Assembly: GCF_904067045.1 (NCBI RefSeq)
Contig: NZ_CAJFDC010000010.1
Span: forward strand, 404,001-468,000
Source of the DNA: Pseudomonas sp. FEN
GTDB lineage: Bacteria > Pseudomonadota > Gammaproteobacteria > Pseudomonadales > Pseudomonadaceae
DNA length: 64,000 bases
Reading direction: 5' to 3'
Below, one piece after another: positions 1-9,633 of the stretch (position 1 is the stretch's first letter; every line of letters starts with the position of its first letter). The notes below the pieces were generated by a model. The model made no database searches. It was given only the letters and a program-made list of their open reading frames with translations, and was not told the origin of the DNA. The translations under genes and the position numbers were made by a program.

Positions 1-1
1 G

Positions 2-127
2 ACGCGGATCATTGCAACAGGTCCTGGAGAAAAGCCGTGTGCCAACGTCTGGCACTCGGTTGGTCCGATCATCCAGGTATTCAGGTCGATCAAACCTTGC
101 GCTCAAGTGAAAGAGCATTTCCCGTAA
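2..127 (+). CDS. C-terminal end of an unidentified protein (partial)
   Basis: An open frame runs from the window edge to a TAA at 125-127. It encodes about 41 residues with a plausible protein-like composition (two Cys, two Pro-Gly turns) and ends 141 bases before the next gene. I do not recognise the family. Its position just upstream of a presumed effector gene would fit a secretion-associated gene, but that is inference. It could also be non-coding. Confidence 0.3.
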   Translation, partial: TRIIATGPGEKPCANVWHSVGPIIQVFRSIKPCAQVKEHFP

Positions 128-268
128 TGCCCTACCGATGTTGGCTGAAATGTAGGACGTTTCTTATAGTTAATTAGGATCTGTAGCAAACAGCGGTATT
201 GCTCTTCTTTTCGATCTTTATCTGTCTTTATATCTGACGCCATCTTTCATACTTCAAGGATGTGAAGC

Positions 269-1237
269 ATGGCGAGCGGATTCATCAATGAAAAGACTAT
301 CCATTACCCCAGTCTGAAAAACCAACTGTTGATACAGCGCGGTTCACATGCACAGACCAAGTTCGACACGATCAATAGCCACCTGCGCCGCTCAATGGTG
401 ACACCAGGACAACTGGTGATCGTTCCCGATGACAGCACGGCGTCCTGCACCTTCGAAGAAGCCTGGCTGATGACCCGGGCACGGGAAATCGATCTGGCCC
501 TGAGCCTCAACCCCAAGGCCGGTGTCGAGGTCCTGAACAACTATGATTTGTTGCAGGGCTTGCTGGGATACAGCTCGATTGGCATCGGCAGCACCACGGC
601 GGCCTGGGGACGGCATTTGACTGGGGTCGAGGAAACCTTGAAGGACATCGAAAAACTGCATCAGCAGCATTTAAAAGGCGGCAGCTCGGCCAGGAGCGAA
701 TTTTTCGTCAAGCGCCAGGCCCTGTTCCAGAAGCTGGACACTCAACTCCAGGGTGTGGGCCATTACGGTACCAGCCTGCGACACAACGAGTCGATCAAGA
801 AAATGCTCGGCATTTCCACCCAGCGCTACCTGCATCGCCAGACCATCGACGGTTATGCGCAGCGGATCAACAAGATTGCCAGCACCTCGCGTTTTCTGAG
901 CAAAGGCGGCTATGTGGGCATGGCCCTGGACGTGGGAGCGGCGGGACTGGCGATTCAGGAGGCGTGTTCGACGGGGCGGGAAGAGCAGTGCAGAAAGGCC
1001 CGGTATGTGGAGGGCGGCAAGGTGGCGGGAGGAATTGCTGGTTCTCACTTCGGAGGAAAGCTTGGGGCGCGTGCAGGGGGATTGGTGTGCGCGGTTGGGT
1101 TGGGTGTTGTATCGGGCGGGTGGGGAGCATTGAGCTGCGGAATTATTGGTGGGGTCGTAGGTGGATATACTGGCGGAATAATATTTGGAGGGCTGGGAGA
1201 GCTTGCGGGTGATTTGATTTATGAGGGAACGCATTGA
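269..1237 (+). CDS. Putative pore-forming secreted effector with glycine-zipper C-terminus (Tse4-like architecture)
   Basis: The 322-aa protein has a hydrophilic, helical N-terminal two thirds (a short LysM-like stretch GQLVIVPD near residue 47) and a C-terminal third (about residues 210-315) of repeated GxxxG/GG motifs such as GGKVAGGIAG and GGVVGGYTGG. These are glycine zippers typical of membrane-inserting toxins. There is no N-terminal signal peptide. Pore-forming type VI effectors such as Tse4 of P. aeruginosa combine glycine zippers with a membrane immunity protein encoded next door, as here. A purine-rich AAGGA lies about 10 bases before the ATG. Assignment as an effector is inferred from architecture and context. 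A generic glycine-zipper membrane protein is the alternative. Confidence 0.55.
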   Translation: MASGFINEKTIHYPSLKNQLLIQRGSHAQTKFDTINSHLRRSMVTPGQLVIVPDDSTASCTFEEAWLMTRAREIDLALSLNPKAGVEVLNNYDLLQGLLGYSSIGIGSTTAAWGRHLTGVEETLKDIEKLHQQHLKGGSSARSEFFVKRQALFQKLDTQLQGVGHYGTSLRHNESIKKMLGISTQRYLHRQTIDGYAQRINKIASTSRFLSKGGYVGMALDVGAAGLAIQEACSTGREEQCRKARYVEGGKVAGGIAGSHFGGKLGARAGGLVCAVGLGVVSGGWGALSCGIIGGVVGGYTGGIIFGGLGELAGDLIYEGTH

Positions 1238-1605
1238 TGATGACGTTGGAGGCGATGAGTGTTTTTCTACTTCTGTTTCTATTGTTCTTTAGTCTTGGCT
1301 TGTCAGCCTATATCACTAAAACAAAGCTGGATTTGGTCGAAGCCTATTTCGATAATAACGAAATGATGATCGGTGACCGCAAATGGTGGGGCGGCAAGTC
1401 TTACAAGCATCGCTCAATGAGGTTATGTTTGATCGGCATCGTTATCATGTTTCCCAGGATGTTCATCTGGCGCGGACTCGTCACCCAGCGAGAGCTCGAC
1501 GCCATACCGCAGGGGCTCAAACGATGGAGCAAGGCACCTTTGTATCTTGAGCTTCCTCTATTCTTCGGCATGATTGCCTTTTGGATATGGCACCCATTTC
1601 TGTGA
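1237..1605 (+). CDS. Small multi-pass membrane protein, candidate immunity protein
   Basis: About 122 residues with three hydrophobic stretches: the N-terminus after MMTLEAM, a middle segment around CLIGIVIMF, and the C-terminus around FFGMIAFWIW. The ATG at 1237 shares a base with the TGA of the gene upstream, and AGGGA at 1224-1228 gives 8-base spacing, so translation is probably coupled. A longer TTG start at 1234 is possible. Inner-membrane immunity proteins of pore-forming effectors are small multi-TM proteins encoded immediately downstream, which is the basis for the call. No family is recognised from sequence alone. Confidence 0.5.
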   Translation: MMTLEAMSVFLLLFLLFFSLGLSAYITKTKLDLVEAYFDNNEMMIGDRKWWGGKSYKHRSMRLCLIGIVIMFPRMFIWRGLVTQRELDAIPQGLKRWSKAPLYLELPLFFGMIAFWIWHPFL

Positions 1606-1709
1606 GATGGGCAGTGCGCAAGTTCACGCTGAGCAACTGGCCGACGTATCACGCCGGCGATGCCATTGTCAGCCTGGATGCGCAGGTCAGCGGGGCAGGC
1701 AAGAGGTAG
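1602..1709 (+). pseudogene. Possible C-terminal gene remnant
   Basis: A short frame overlaps the end of the previous gene and reads protein-like (TLSNWPTYHAGDAIVSLDA) up to a TAG at 1707-1709. It lacks a good ribosome binding site and is too short to be a whole domain. It may be the 3' relic of a gene lost when the upstream pair was inserted. Chance is not excluded. Confidence 0.2.
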
Positions 1710-1745
1710 ACTGCTGATTTATCCTTCGTCCGGAGTCGCTTCCCC

Positions 1746-2675
1746 TTGGAACTCAAGCAACTGCGCTATTTCGTGAAGATCGTCGAGCATGGCAGCCTTG
1801 GCCGTGCCGCATTGGAGCTGGACGTCGGCGTCTCGGCACTAAGCCAGCAGGTCGGCAAGCTTGAGAGTGAACTGTCGACTCGCCTGCTAAACCGTACCAG
1901 CACTGGCGTGACACCGACCAGCGCCGGGTTCGCCTTCCTGCACCACGCCCAACTGACCTTGCGTCAGGCGGAGAACGCGATCCTGGCAGCACATCGCGGA
2001 CGCATGAGTGGATACGTCAGTGTCGGTCTGCCACCCACCACCGCCACGGTTCTGGCGCTGCCATTGATCAATGCAATGCGCGAGCGTTACCCAGACATCC
2101 AGTTGCACCTGGTGGAGATGCTGTCCGGGCACCTCGCGGCGCAGCTCAATGCGCGACAGATCGATCTGGCCATCCTGTTTCAACTCGAAGGCGGTAAGCG
2201 CTGGAACGTGACGCCGTTGCTGGACGAAAAACTATTCGTGATTACCTCCCGGGAGCTGCCAGGCGCACCTCGTGGCGACAGCGTGCAACTGGCAGATCTT
2301 GGTCAACTGCCGCTGGTGATGCCCAGCTCTCAACATGGGCTGCGTACGACTCTGATGACTGCATTTGAACGCTCGGGCGTGACGCCTAACATCATCATGG
2401 AGATAGACGGGCTGGTCGTGCTGATGAACGCGGTAAGGGCCGGACACGCCGCTACGATTCAACCAGGTGCCGCCGCGGCATTAGAAGGGGAGTCGGGATT
2501 GTCACTGGTACAGATCGCTGATGCGCACGTTGGGCGTAGGAATTTGCTGGCGACTCTTGCTGACGACGAATTGTCTCCGGCTGCTCTGGCGACGCGGGTC
2601 GTGATAACCGATGTCGTGCGACATCTGGTCAATGATCGACAGTGGCCCGGAGCGCGTTTGATCGAGGAAATTTGA
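1746..2675 (+). CDS. tcuR: LysR-type regulator of the tricarballylate cluster
   Basis: 309-aa LysR-type regulator. The winged helix-turn-helix occupies about residues 1-60 (ELKQLRYFVKIVEHGSLGRAA ... SALSQQVGKLE), followed by the periplasmic-binding-like effector domain from about residue 90. It sits upstream of and co-directional with tcuA, and in Salmonella TcuR controls tcuABC. The start is taken as TTG at 1746 because it gives the canonical MELKQLRYF beginning. A GGAG lies about 11 bases upstream. The effector in this organism is unknown. Tricarballylate, citrate or aconitate are the plausible ligands by analogy. Confidence 0.75.
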   Translation: MELKQLRYFVKIVEHGSLGRAALELDVGVSALSQQVGKLESELSTRLLNRTSTGVTPTSAGFAFLHHAQLTLRQAENAILAAHRGRMSGYVSVGLPPTTATVLALPLINAMRERYPDIQLHLVEMLSGHLAAQLNARQIDLAILFQLEGGKRWNVTPLLDEKLFVITSRELPGAPRGDSVQLADLGQLPLVMPSSQHGLRTTLMTAFERSGVTPNIIMEIDGLVVLMNAVRAGHAATIQPGAAAALEGESGLSLVQIADAHVGRRNLLATLADDELSPAALATRVVITDVVRHLVNDRQWPGARLIEEI

Positions 2676-2798
2676 GACTTGGAACCCTGTCACCGTACCT
2701 ATGCCTTACAGGCAATGCCGCCCACTCAATAGTTGTTCGCCTCGCATAACCGTTGCGATCAAAGGGGCTGTTGCCCGAAGAAAGTTCACTTCCCCCCC

Positions 2799-2815
2799 CT
2801 TTAGCAAAACTAAAG
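2799..2815. promoter_or_regulatory. Candidate TcuR operator upstream of tcuA
   Basis: CTTTAG-CAAAA-CTAAAG is a perfect 6-bp inverted repeat containing a T-N11-A core, the LysR recognition pattern. It lies about 105 bases before the tcuA start, between tcuR and tcuA. It is followed by a C-rich tract rather than a T-run, so a terminator is less likely. Confidence 0.45.
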
Positions 2816-2920
2816 CCCCCATGTAAAAACCCGCCTTTCGCCCCCTTGGGTGCCGCACTACTGTTCGCCCACTCGCCAGCAGCAACTCGTTCCCGTCTGC
2901 TTGCGAATTGAGGAGAAACG

Positions 2921-4375
2921 ATGGTCGATGTTTTGGTTATAGGTGGCGGTAACGCGGCCTTGTGCGCGGCGCTGATGGCGCGGGAAGCCGGTGCCAGCGT
3001 GATGTTGCTGGAAAGCTCGCCAAAGGTCTGGCGCGGTGGTAATTCACAGCACACGCGCAACCTGCGCTGTATGCATGATGCGCCGCAGGATGTGCTGGTC
3101 GACGCGTATCCGGAAGAAGAATATTGGCAGGACTTGCTCAAAGTTACCGGCGGCATAACCAATGAAAAATTGGCACGCATCGCCATTCGCGCCTCTTCCT
3201 CGTGTCGTGACTGGATGCGATCCCACGGCGTGCATTTCCAGCCGCCGTTGTCCGGCGCGTTGCATGTAGCACGCACCAATGCATTCTTCATGGGCGGAGG
3301 CAAGGCGCTGGTCAACGCGTACTTTCGCAGTGCTGAACGCCTGGGCGTCAAGATTCGCTACAACGCTCAAGTCACCGATATCGAGCTGCAGGATGGAAAG
3401 TTCGTCGCCGCGCACATAGACGAGCGCGAGGTCGATGGGCAGCATTTGCCTGCCGAACGCGTTGAAGCCCGCTCCTGCGTGCTGGCAGCCGGTGGCTTCG
3501 AATCCAACCGCGAATGGCTGCGCGAGGCTTGGGGCCAAAACGAACGTGGCGAATGGCCGTCGGATAACTTTCTGATCCGTGGCACGCGTTTCAATACCGG
3601 GGTGTTGCTGCGCCGCATGCAGGATCTCGGCGCTGACGTTATCGGTGATCCGACACAGGCGCACATGGTTGCCATCGATGCCCGGGCGCCGCTTTACGAC
3701 GGTGGGATCTGCACCCGTATCGACTGTGTGTCGCTGGGCGTGGTGGTCAACCGCGACGGCGAGCGCTTCTACGACGAAGGCGAAGATTTCTGGCCCAAGC
3801 GCTATGCAATCTGGGGGCGGCTGGTGGCCGGTCAACCCAACCAGAAGGCGTATTCGATCATCGACCAGCAGGCGATCGGCCGTTTCATGCCGCCGGTTTT
3901 CCCAGGGGCCAAGGCCAACTCACTGCAAGAGCTCGCGCGTCTTCTGGATTTGCCAGAAGCGCAGTTCATGCAAACCATCGAAAACTACAACCGTGCCTGT
4001 CAGGTCGGCACTTTCGACCACACCGCCCTGGACGACTGCCATACCGAAGGTCTGACACCGGCCAAGACACACTGGGCACGGCCTTTGGTCAAACCGCCGT
4101 TTTATGGCTATCCGCTTAAACCCGGTGTGACCTTCACCTACTTGGGCTTGGCCACCGATGAAACGGCGGCTGTGCACTTCAAAGGCAAAGCCAGTCCGAA
4201 TCTGTTTGTCGCCGGGGAAATGATGGCGGGCAACGTGCTGGGCAAGGGCTACACCGCCGGCATCGGCATGGCCATAGGCACTGCTTTCGGGCGTATCGCT
4301 GGCGTTCAGGCGGCGGCCTCGGTGGGTTTTGGCCCTTCTACTGTGATATCGGAATCTCGACATGCAACGGTTTGA
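2921..4375 (+). CDS. tcuA: FAD-dependent tricarballylate dehydrogenase
   Basis: 484-aa flavoprotein of the fumarate reductase/succinate dehydrogenase flavoprotein family. The N-terminal dinucleotide fold is [21 protein letters not shown] with the acidic strand end MLLES. The substrate-domain signature includes the conserved HTRNLR and, near the C-terminus, [18 protein letters not shown] for FAD closure. TcuA oxidises tricarballylate to cis-aconitate, which enters the TCA cycle. It is followed by tcuB with a 14-base overlap and tcuC, the known order. AGGAG six bases before the ATG supports the start. Paralogous dehydrogenases of other tricarboxylates cannot be excluded. Confidence 0.85.
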   Translation: MVDVLVIGGGNAALCAALMAREAGASVMLLESSPKVWRGGNSQHTRNLRCMHDAPQDVLVDAYPEEEYWQDLLKVTGGITNEKLARIAIRASSSCRDWMRSHGVHFQPPLSGALHVARTNAFFMGGGKALVNAYFRSAERLGVKIRYNAQVTDIELQDGKFVAAHIDEREVDGQHLPAERVEARSCVLAAGGFESNREWLREAWGQNERGEWPSDNFLIRGTRFNTGVLLRRMQDLGADVIGDPTQAHMVAIDARAPLYDGGICTRIDCVSLGVVVNRDGERFYDEGEDFWPKRYAIWGRLVAGQPNQKAYSIIDQQAIGRFMPPVFPGAKANSLQELARLLDLPEAQFMQTIENYNRACQVGTFDHTALDDCHTEGLTPAKTHWARPLVKPPFYGYPLKPGVTFTYLGLATDETAAVHFKGKASPNLFVAGEMMAGNVLGKGYTAGIGMAIGTAFGRIAGVQAAASVGFGPSTVISESRHATV

Positions 4376-5519
4376 TCCCCAAGCGTCCTGCCAACTGATC
4401 CCAGTCCTTAATCTGGAAGAAAGTGAAGTTGAGCGGCAGATGACCATCTGCAATGCCTGTCGCTATTGCGAAGGTTTCTGTGCGGTGTTTCCGGCCATGA
4501 CCCGGCGTCTGGAGTTCACGCAGGCAGACATCCATTACCTGGCGAACCTATGCCACAACTGCGGTGCTTGCCTTTCGGCGTGCCAGTACGCCGCGCCCCA
4601 TGAGTTTGCGGTCAATGTGCCTAAAGCAATGGCCAAGGTGCGTCTGAACACTTATGCCGAGTACGTTTGGCCGCAGCCGTTGGGCAAGCTTTACCAACGT
4701 AACGGTCTAACCCTGGCTCTGGCTTCGGGTGGCGGGTTGGCGTTGTTTCTGTGCTTGACCCTGGTGGCGATGGGTAACCTGTTCACGGCCATGCCGGGGG
4801 GCAATTTCTACGGTATTTTCCCGCACAACACATTGGCCCTGATGTTTGGCGTGGTGTTCGGCTTTGCGGCACTGGCCCTGACAATCGGAGTACGACGCTT
4901 CTGGCGTAACGTCTCACCTGTCGACGCGCCGCTGCCACTGAAAACCTCTGCCGCCCTGGAGGCCACGGTCAACGTCGCACAGCTCAAGTATCTGGACGGC
5001 GGCCACGCAGAAGGCTGCAATAACGAGGATGACAAATTCACTCTATGGCGCCGTCGCTTCCACCACTTCACCTTCTACGGCTTTCTGCTGTGCTTCGCCG
5101 CCACGGCAGTGGCCACGCTCTATCACTTCCTGCTCGACTGGTCTGCCCCATACCCGATCTTCAGTCTGCCGGTGATGCTCGGAATCCTCGGCGGTACCGG
5201 CCTGCTGGTGGGCCCGGCCGGATTGCTCTGGATGAATCTGCGCCGCAACCCGGAACAGGGCGACGAGAACCAGAAACCCATGGATCGCGGATTTATCGCG
5301 CTGCTGTTGCTGGTCAGTTCCAGCGGCCTGGCATTGCTCGCCTTGCGCGAGACCAGCGCCCTGGGCTTGCTGCTGGCAATTCACCTGGGGCTGGTGATGG
5401 CGTTCTTTCTGACCATGCCCTACAGCAAATTCGCCCACGGTATCTTCCGTAGCGCCGCGCTACTCAAGTACGCCATCGAAAAACGTCTACCCAACCCGAT
5501 CAACGCCGGCAGTGACTGA
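4362..5519 (+). CDS. tcuB: Tricarballylate utilization membrane Fe-S/heme protein
   Basis: 385-aa membrane protein. The N-terminal ferredoxin-like region carries two cysteine clusters, [11 protein letters not shown] and [11 protein letters not shown], each followed by Pro/Ala, fitting two [4Fe-4S] centres. About six transmembrane helices follow, starting near residue 115, with histidines (HHFTFYG, LYHF, HLG) that could bind heme. TcuB reoxidises the TcuA flavin and passes electrons to the quinone pool. The ATG lies inside the end of tcuA, so expression is coupled. The family is clear and its physiological acceptor is taken from the Salmonella work. Confidence 0.85.
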   Translation: MQRFDPQASCQLIPVLNLEESEVERQMTICNACRYCEGFCAVFPAMTRRLEFTQADIHYLANLCHNCGACLSACQYAAPHEFAVNVPKAMAKVRLNTYAEYVWPQPLGKLYQRNGLTLALASGGGLALFLCLTLVAMGNLFTAMPGGNFYGIFPHNTLALMFGVVFGFAALALTIGVRRFWRNVSPVDAPLPLKTSAALEATVNVAQLKYLDGGHAEGCNNEDDKFTLWRRRFHHFTFYGFLLCFAATAVATLYHFLLDWSAPYPIFSLPVMLGILGGTGLLVGPAGLLWMNLRRNPEQGDENQKPMDRGFIALLLLVSSSGLALLALRETSALGLLLAIHLGLVMAFFLTMPYSKFAHGIFRSAALLKYAIEKRLPNPINAGSD

Positions 5520-5566
5520 CTGTCACGACCTCTATTCCAATAACAATATCGAGTAGCACCATAACC

Positions 5567-6916
5567 ATGGTCAAAATAAAAACGGAAAACACCCGATCCC
5601 GGACGTCAAAATTCGGCGCTATCATAAGGGTCACCAGCGGCAACTTTCTCGAACAGTTCGACTTCTTTCTGTTCGGGTTCTACGCAACCTACATATCCCA
5701 GACGTTCTTCCCCGCAAGCAGTGAGTTCGCCTCGCTGATGATGACCTTTGCCGTATTCGGTTCGGGTTTTCTGATGCGTCCATTGGGCGCCATCGTGCTG
5801 GGCGCCTACATCGACAAGGTGGGGCGTCGCAAGGGTTTGATTGTGACGCTGTCGATCATGGCATGCGGCACGGTTCTGATCGCATTGGTACCGGGGTATG
5901 CCAGCATTGGCGTCGCGGCACCGATTCTGGTGCTGTTGGGTCGATTGCTGCAGGGCTTCTCGGCGGGTGCGGAACTGGGCGGTGTGTCGGTTTATCTGGC
6001 CGAGATCGCAACGCCGGGCCGTACGGGTTTCTACACCAGTTGGCAGTCGGCCAGCCAACAGATCGCGATCATCCTTGCGGCGGCGTTGGGCTATGGGATC
6101 AACGCCTACCTGAATGCAACCGAGATAGCGGCGTGGGGCTGGCGCATTCCGTTCTTCATCGGTTGCGTGATCATCCCGTTCATTTTCATCATTCGTCGTT
6201 CGTTGCAGGAAACCGAAGCGTTCAAGGCTCGTGCGCATCATCCAAGTACTGCCGAAGTGTTCCGCTCCATGAGGGAAAACTGGCGCACAGTGCTGGCGGG
6301 CGGACTGTTGGCCTCGATGACCACGACTACCTTCTACCTGATCACCGTATACACCCCGACATTCGGAAGAACGGTGCTGCACTTGAGCACCACTGATAGC
6401 CTGGTGGTGACGTTGTTTGTGGGGCTCACCAACTTTATTTGGTTGCCCATCGGCGGTGCGATTTCAGATCGAATCGGCCGTCGTCCACTGCTGTTGGCGA
6501 TCTCGCTGCTGTGTATTTTCACAGCGTATCCGGCCATGCATTGGCTGGCTGAAGCCCCCAGTTTCGAGCGATTGTTGGTGGTCTTGCTGTACTTCTCGTT
6601 CTTCTTCGGCGTGTACAACGGTGCAATGGTCGCGGCCTTGACCGAAGTCATGCCACAGAATGTGCGGGTGGTGGGGTTTTCTTTGGCCTTCAGCCTGGCG
6701 ACCGCAATTTTTGGTGGGTTTACCCCGGCGATGTCGACCTTTCTGGTGCAGGCAACCGGCGACAAGGCGTCTCCGGCCTATTGGTTGATGTTCGCAGCGT
6801 TGTGCGGGTTCTCGGCAACGATGGTCTTGTATCGGCAACGTAATAGGTCTGCGAAAAAAGACGGGCCGCCCCCAAAAAGGGGATTGTCGCGAAAAACGCC
6901 TGACCAGGTGGTTTAG
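5567..6916 (+). CDS. tcuC: MFS tricarboxylate/proton symporter
   Basis: 449-aa major facilitator with 12 predicted helices and the MHS/citrate-proton symporter signatures: GxLADRxGR-type loops ([13 protein letters not shown] near residue 85, [14 protein letters not shown] near residue 305) and the segment [17 protein letters not shown]. It starts 47 bases after tcuB in the same direction and is the uptake component of the cluster. The basic C-terminal tail (after about residue 430) is longer than usual. Homologues also carry citrate or shikimate, so the substrate rests on context. Confidence 0.82.
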   Translation: MVKIKTENTRSRTSKFGAIIRVTSGNFLEQFDFFLFGFYATYISQTFFPASSEFASLMMTFAVFGSGFLMRPLGAIVLGAYIDKVGRRKGLIVTLSIMACGTVLIALVPGYASIGVAAPILVLLGRLLQGFSAGAELGGVSVYLAEIATPGRTGFYTSWQSASQQIAIILAAALGYGINAYLNATEIAAWGWRIPFFIGCVIIPFIFIIRRSLQETEAFKARAHHPSTAEVFRSMRENWRTVLAGGLLASMTTTTFYLITVYTPTFGRTVLHLSTTDSLVVTLFVGLTNFIWLPIGGAISDRIGRRPLLLAISLLCIFTAYPAMHWLAEAPSFERLLVVLLYFSFFFGVYNGAMVAALTEVMPQNVRVVGFSLAFSLATAIFGGFTPAMSTFLVQATGDKASPAYWLMFAALCGFSATMVLYRQRNRSAKKDGPPPKRGLSRKTPDQVV

Positions 6917-7264
6917 CGTGGCAGCGAATGTTCATGCGATATCTGAACAAATATGGCAATTGAGCCTGGCCTGCACAATCGGCTGTTAGATTGCCAGCCG
7001 TTGAGTTCACCATTGAGCGGCTGAATCTGAATGACCGTGACTGCCTGAAGGTTCGTGAAGACTATGCAACCGCGTTTTCTGATGGCGATATCTCGTTGGA
7101 CTATTTGCGCCGTCGAGCACCTTTTCTTGCCAGGGAAATCGAAGTGGAGGGAGGCGGTCTGCCGATGTCTGTTCGACAGGACTAGACGCGAACCTGCCTC
7201 TTTCTGCTGTCCCCTTTCTGCTTTCTGTGCAGTCATTTCTCCGTGAATTGTTTCCGATAACCCG
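6917..7264. other. Intergenic region, no supported gene
   Basis: This 348-base stretch separates tcuC from the tetR-like gene, whose 3' end faces it. Short open frames exist on both strands (6991-7185 plus, 6913-7350 minus) but neither has a ribosome site, a recognisable family or coding-like composition. A TGTTCA-N9-TGAACA inverted repeat at 6929-6949 is visible just after tcuC. It lacks a T-run and has no assigned role. Confidence 0.4.
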
Positions 7265-7879
7265 TCAGACGCGCCGCGACAGGAGCACCAAGTCGGCCGC
7301 TTCCTCAGCGTCTTTGAGGAGCGTCTTGCGCGGCGTGCCCATCTGCGCACGCATGGTCAGCCCACGCGCTAGATCCGTGACTTGGATTGCGCGCGCGGTT
7401 ACGGGAAAGTCAGACGGGATTTCTCCCGCGCTGATCCCGTCCCGGAAACGGCCTTCCACTAGCGTCACGGCGCCAGCTCCCGCGTTCTGCAGGAACTGCC
7501 GGACCTCGGGGTCGTTCACAAGCGGCGCGACGCACACGAGAAGACAGCCTGGGGCAGAACCTTTCTCGGTCGCACTTTCTACGGCCTGCCTCAGAAAGCT
7601 GGTGAGCGAGTCGCGAAGAGTCCCCGGCGAGAGGAGTGCTTTGGCTGCGAGAGCGCCTTTCCTCTCTGCATACGCCCTGAGGGTACGCAAGAATATCGTC
7701 CGCTTGTCCCCAAAGACGGCATACAGGCTTGGTCGTCCCACACCCATCCCGGCGACGAGATCGTCGATCGTCACTCCGTCGTAGCCCTTCGACCGAAACA
7801 CCTGGGTCGCCTTTTCCAGCGCCCCAGCCTCGTCGAAGCTGCGCGGTCGGCCCCGCGGCCTAGCTGTATTTTGAATCAT
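7265..7879 (-). CDS. TetR/AcrR-family transcriptional regulator
   Basis: 204-aa regulator. The N-terminal helix-turn-helix is at about residues 10-60 (RGRPRSFDEAGALEKATQVF ... MGVGRPSLYAVFGDKRTIF), followed by an all-helical C-terminal ligand domain with the AefR-type GCLLVCVAP segment. It is divergent from an SDR gene. A 7-bp inverted repeat covers its own start codon, so autorepression plus control of the SDR is likely. The inducing ligand is unknown. Confidence 0.8.
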   Translation of the reverse strand: MIQNTARPRGRPRSFDEAGALEKATQVFRSKGYDGVTIDDLVAGMGVGRPSLYAVFGDKRTIFLRTLRAYAERKGALAAKALLSPGTLRDSLTSFLRQAVESATEKGSAPGCLLVCVAPLVNDPEVRQFLQNAGAGAVTLVEGRFRDGISAGEIPSDFPVTARAIQVTDLARGLTMRAQMGTPRKTLLKDAEEAADLVLLSRRV

Positions 7880-7890
7880 TTAGTTCAAAA
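7869..7890. promoter_or_regulatory. Candidate TetR-family operator over the regulator start codon
   Basis: TTTTGAA-N8-TTCAAAA is a perfect 7-bp inverted repeat whose spacer contains the regulator start codon (CAT at 7877-7879). It ends 4 bases before the -35 element of the divergent SDR promoter. A related TAGTTCTAAA sequence at 7929-7938 may be a half-site. Confidence 0.5.
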
Positions 7891-7894
7891 CTCG

Positions 7895-7924
7895 TTGACA
7901 ATGGCTGTTTTGCAAATATATAAC
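7895..7924 (+). promoter_or_regulatory. Sigma70-type promoter for the SDR gene
   Basis: TTGACA at 7895-7900 is a perfect -35. TATATA (7917-7922, 16-base spacing) or TATAAC (7919-7924, 18-base spacing) serves as -10. It lies about 70 bases before the SDR ATG, next to the presumed TetR-family operator. Confidence 0.55.
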
Positions 7925-7992
7925 TGAATAGTTCTAAATTGGCAAGCGGGCTCCGGCTTCGCGGGGCTTCACGTTTCACCACGGAGACACCT

Positions 7993-8940
7993 ATGGAACA
8001 TTCGATCGCACTCGTCACCGGCACCACCTCCGGGCTCGGTTATGCGGCAGCCCGCACTCTTGCCGGAGAGGGCTGGCGCGAGATCATTGTCACCGGGCGC
8101 AGCCTGGCCCGGACCCAGGAGACGGCCGCTCAGCTCGCGGCGGAGACCAAGGCGCAGGTCTTCACGCCGCTGGAGCTGGATCTGAACTCGCCGGCCAGCG
8201 TTGAGTCCGCCCTCGCCGAGCTGGTCAAGCGCGGTCGGCCGATCGATTTCCTGCTGCTCAATGCAGGGATGGTTCCAGGCAAGGAGCGCGTGATCACGGC
8301 CGCAGGCGTCGAGGCTTCTCAGGCCCCGCTGATCGGTCATCATCAACTGACGGTCGGCTTGCTTCGCGCCAACCTGCTGAGCCCCAACGCACGGATTGTT
8401 ATCGCCGGTGCGGAGCCTGCCCGAGGGGGCGTACCCATGTTTCGCTACACCGACGTGCCAGCCTTCGCGGCCAAGAACTACCGGGGTGACCAAACCGCCG
8501 CTGTGGAAGCCTTGATCCGTAACGGGCCGAACGTGAAGTACGTGCCCAACAATGCGTATGCCGACGCGAAGCTCACTGTCGCTTGGTGGGTCGCGGCGCT
8601 GGCCCGCCGGCTACCTTCCGGCATGGCCGTATACGCCGTGTCGCCCGGTGCCGCGACCGCTACCAAGGTTTCGCGACAAGCTGGCCTAGCCGTGAAGTAT
8701 CTGTTTATCCCAATCGCGAACCTCATTCCTGGCATGAATCAGACGCCGGAGACCGCGGCCCGTCGGTACCTCCAGGCGTCGGAGTTCGGAACCGACGTCT
8801 CAGGGCAATTCTTCGCCTCGGCTCAAGGGAAGTTCTCAGGCCCCATTGAGGTGCAGCGCCACCCACACCTCCACGATCACGCCAGCCAGGAAGCCGCGTG
8901 GCAGGCCGTCGTCAAGGTCTCCGGCGTCGACTTGTCCTAG
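7993..8940 (+). CDS. Short-chain dehydrogenase/reductase
   Basis: 315-aa SDR. The cofactor motif is TGTTSGLG near the N-terminus, the NAG motif is LLNAGM near residue 90, and the active-site YxxxK is YADAK near residue 185. The ATG at 7993 is preferred over upstream starts because GGAG lies five bases before it and the SDR fold begins immediately. It is divergent from the TetR-family gene, suggesting induction by a toxic or xenobiotic carbonyl. The substrate is unknown. Length (315 versus about 250 for classical SDRs) reflects an extended C-terminus as in the retinol-dehydrogenase-like group. Confidence 0.8.
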   Translation: MEHSIALVTGTTSGLGYAAARTLAGEGWREIIVTGRSLARTQETAAQLAAETKAQVFTPLELDLNSPASVESALAELVKRGRPIDFLLLNAGMVPGKERVITAAGVEASQAPLIGHHQLTVGLLRANLLSPNARIVIAGAEPARGGVPMFRYTDVPAFAAKNYRGDQTAAVEALIRNGPNVKYVPNNAYADAKLTVAWWVAALARRLPSGMAVYAVSPGAATATKVSRQAGLAVKYLFIPIANLIPGMNQTPETAARRYLQASEFGTDVSGQFFASAQGKFSGPIEVQRHPHLHDHASQEAAWQAVVKVSGVDLS

Positions 8941-9633
8941 GTGCATCCTTATTTCGAGTTTGATGTTCTCCAAGGAATCGCCACGAATCAGGGAGCGGCA
9001 ATCGAGCGAGCAATTGAAAAATATGGCATTGGTGTCATGGTTCAAGAGCGTTTCGGCGACCCTGATGGTTTTCAGAAAGACCTAATGTATGATTTTCGGG
9101 TCGGTGGGAATGACGAAGAAGCACTTTGTACTGGCCGTCGGATGATGCACGCGTCATTGGCATACATTTTTCATTTTTCAAACGAAAGCCGGACAGGCTT
9201 GAACAATCGATCCAATGGGAATGCCCGTTTTATACGTCGTGCGGAGAAGACTTTCGTCGCGATAATCAACAAACCTGCAAAAATACACCGTGGGTTACCA
9301 AGGCTTTACCTGTGGAGAAATTGTGCTTTTTCGGGCGAGCTATCATAGGAGCGGGCGACCCCGCGCAATCTCCAGAAACCCCTCCGGCCACAATGGTTTG
9401 ATGCATAACGAAGATCTTGTGCAAAAGGAGGATGTATTTGTAAAAGGATCAAAAAAGGACGTATTTGTTTTAGTGTCTTTTTTTCGGCCGCTTTTGTGAG
9501 TCCGACCCCGCTACTGGCGTTCCGTCCACGCAGGATGCCCAGGCAGGGAGATGAGTGCTAAAACCCGAGGTCTCTTGAGGGGTGGGGCCAGTGCAGAAAA
9601 TGCCCCGTCACACAAAGTGGCGGGGCTGGATGC
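8941..9633. other. Gene-poor, AT-rich interval with unassigned open frames
   Basis: Immediately after the SDR stop, a GTG-initiated frame (8941-9348, 135 codons) reads partly protein-like at its start (EFDVLQGIATNQGAAIERAI) but has no ribosome site, no family match I know and atypical codon use. It may be a degraded gene. At about 9430-9470 the motif GGA(T/C)GTATTTGT occurs twice as a short direct repeat, followed by a T-run. No confident gene is called here. Confidence 0.35.

Noticed and set aside
6913..7350. Minus-strand 145-codon open frame beside tcuC
   Set aside because: No ribosome site, Arg/Ser/Cys-rich shadow composition, overlaps the 3' end of the TetR-type gene.
8941..9348. GTG-started 135-codon frame after the SDR
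   Set aside because: Atypical codon use, no ribosome site and no recognised family; recorded as possible decay rather than a gene.
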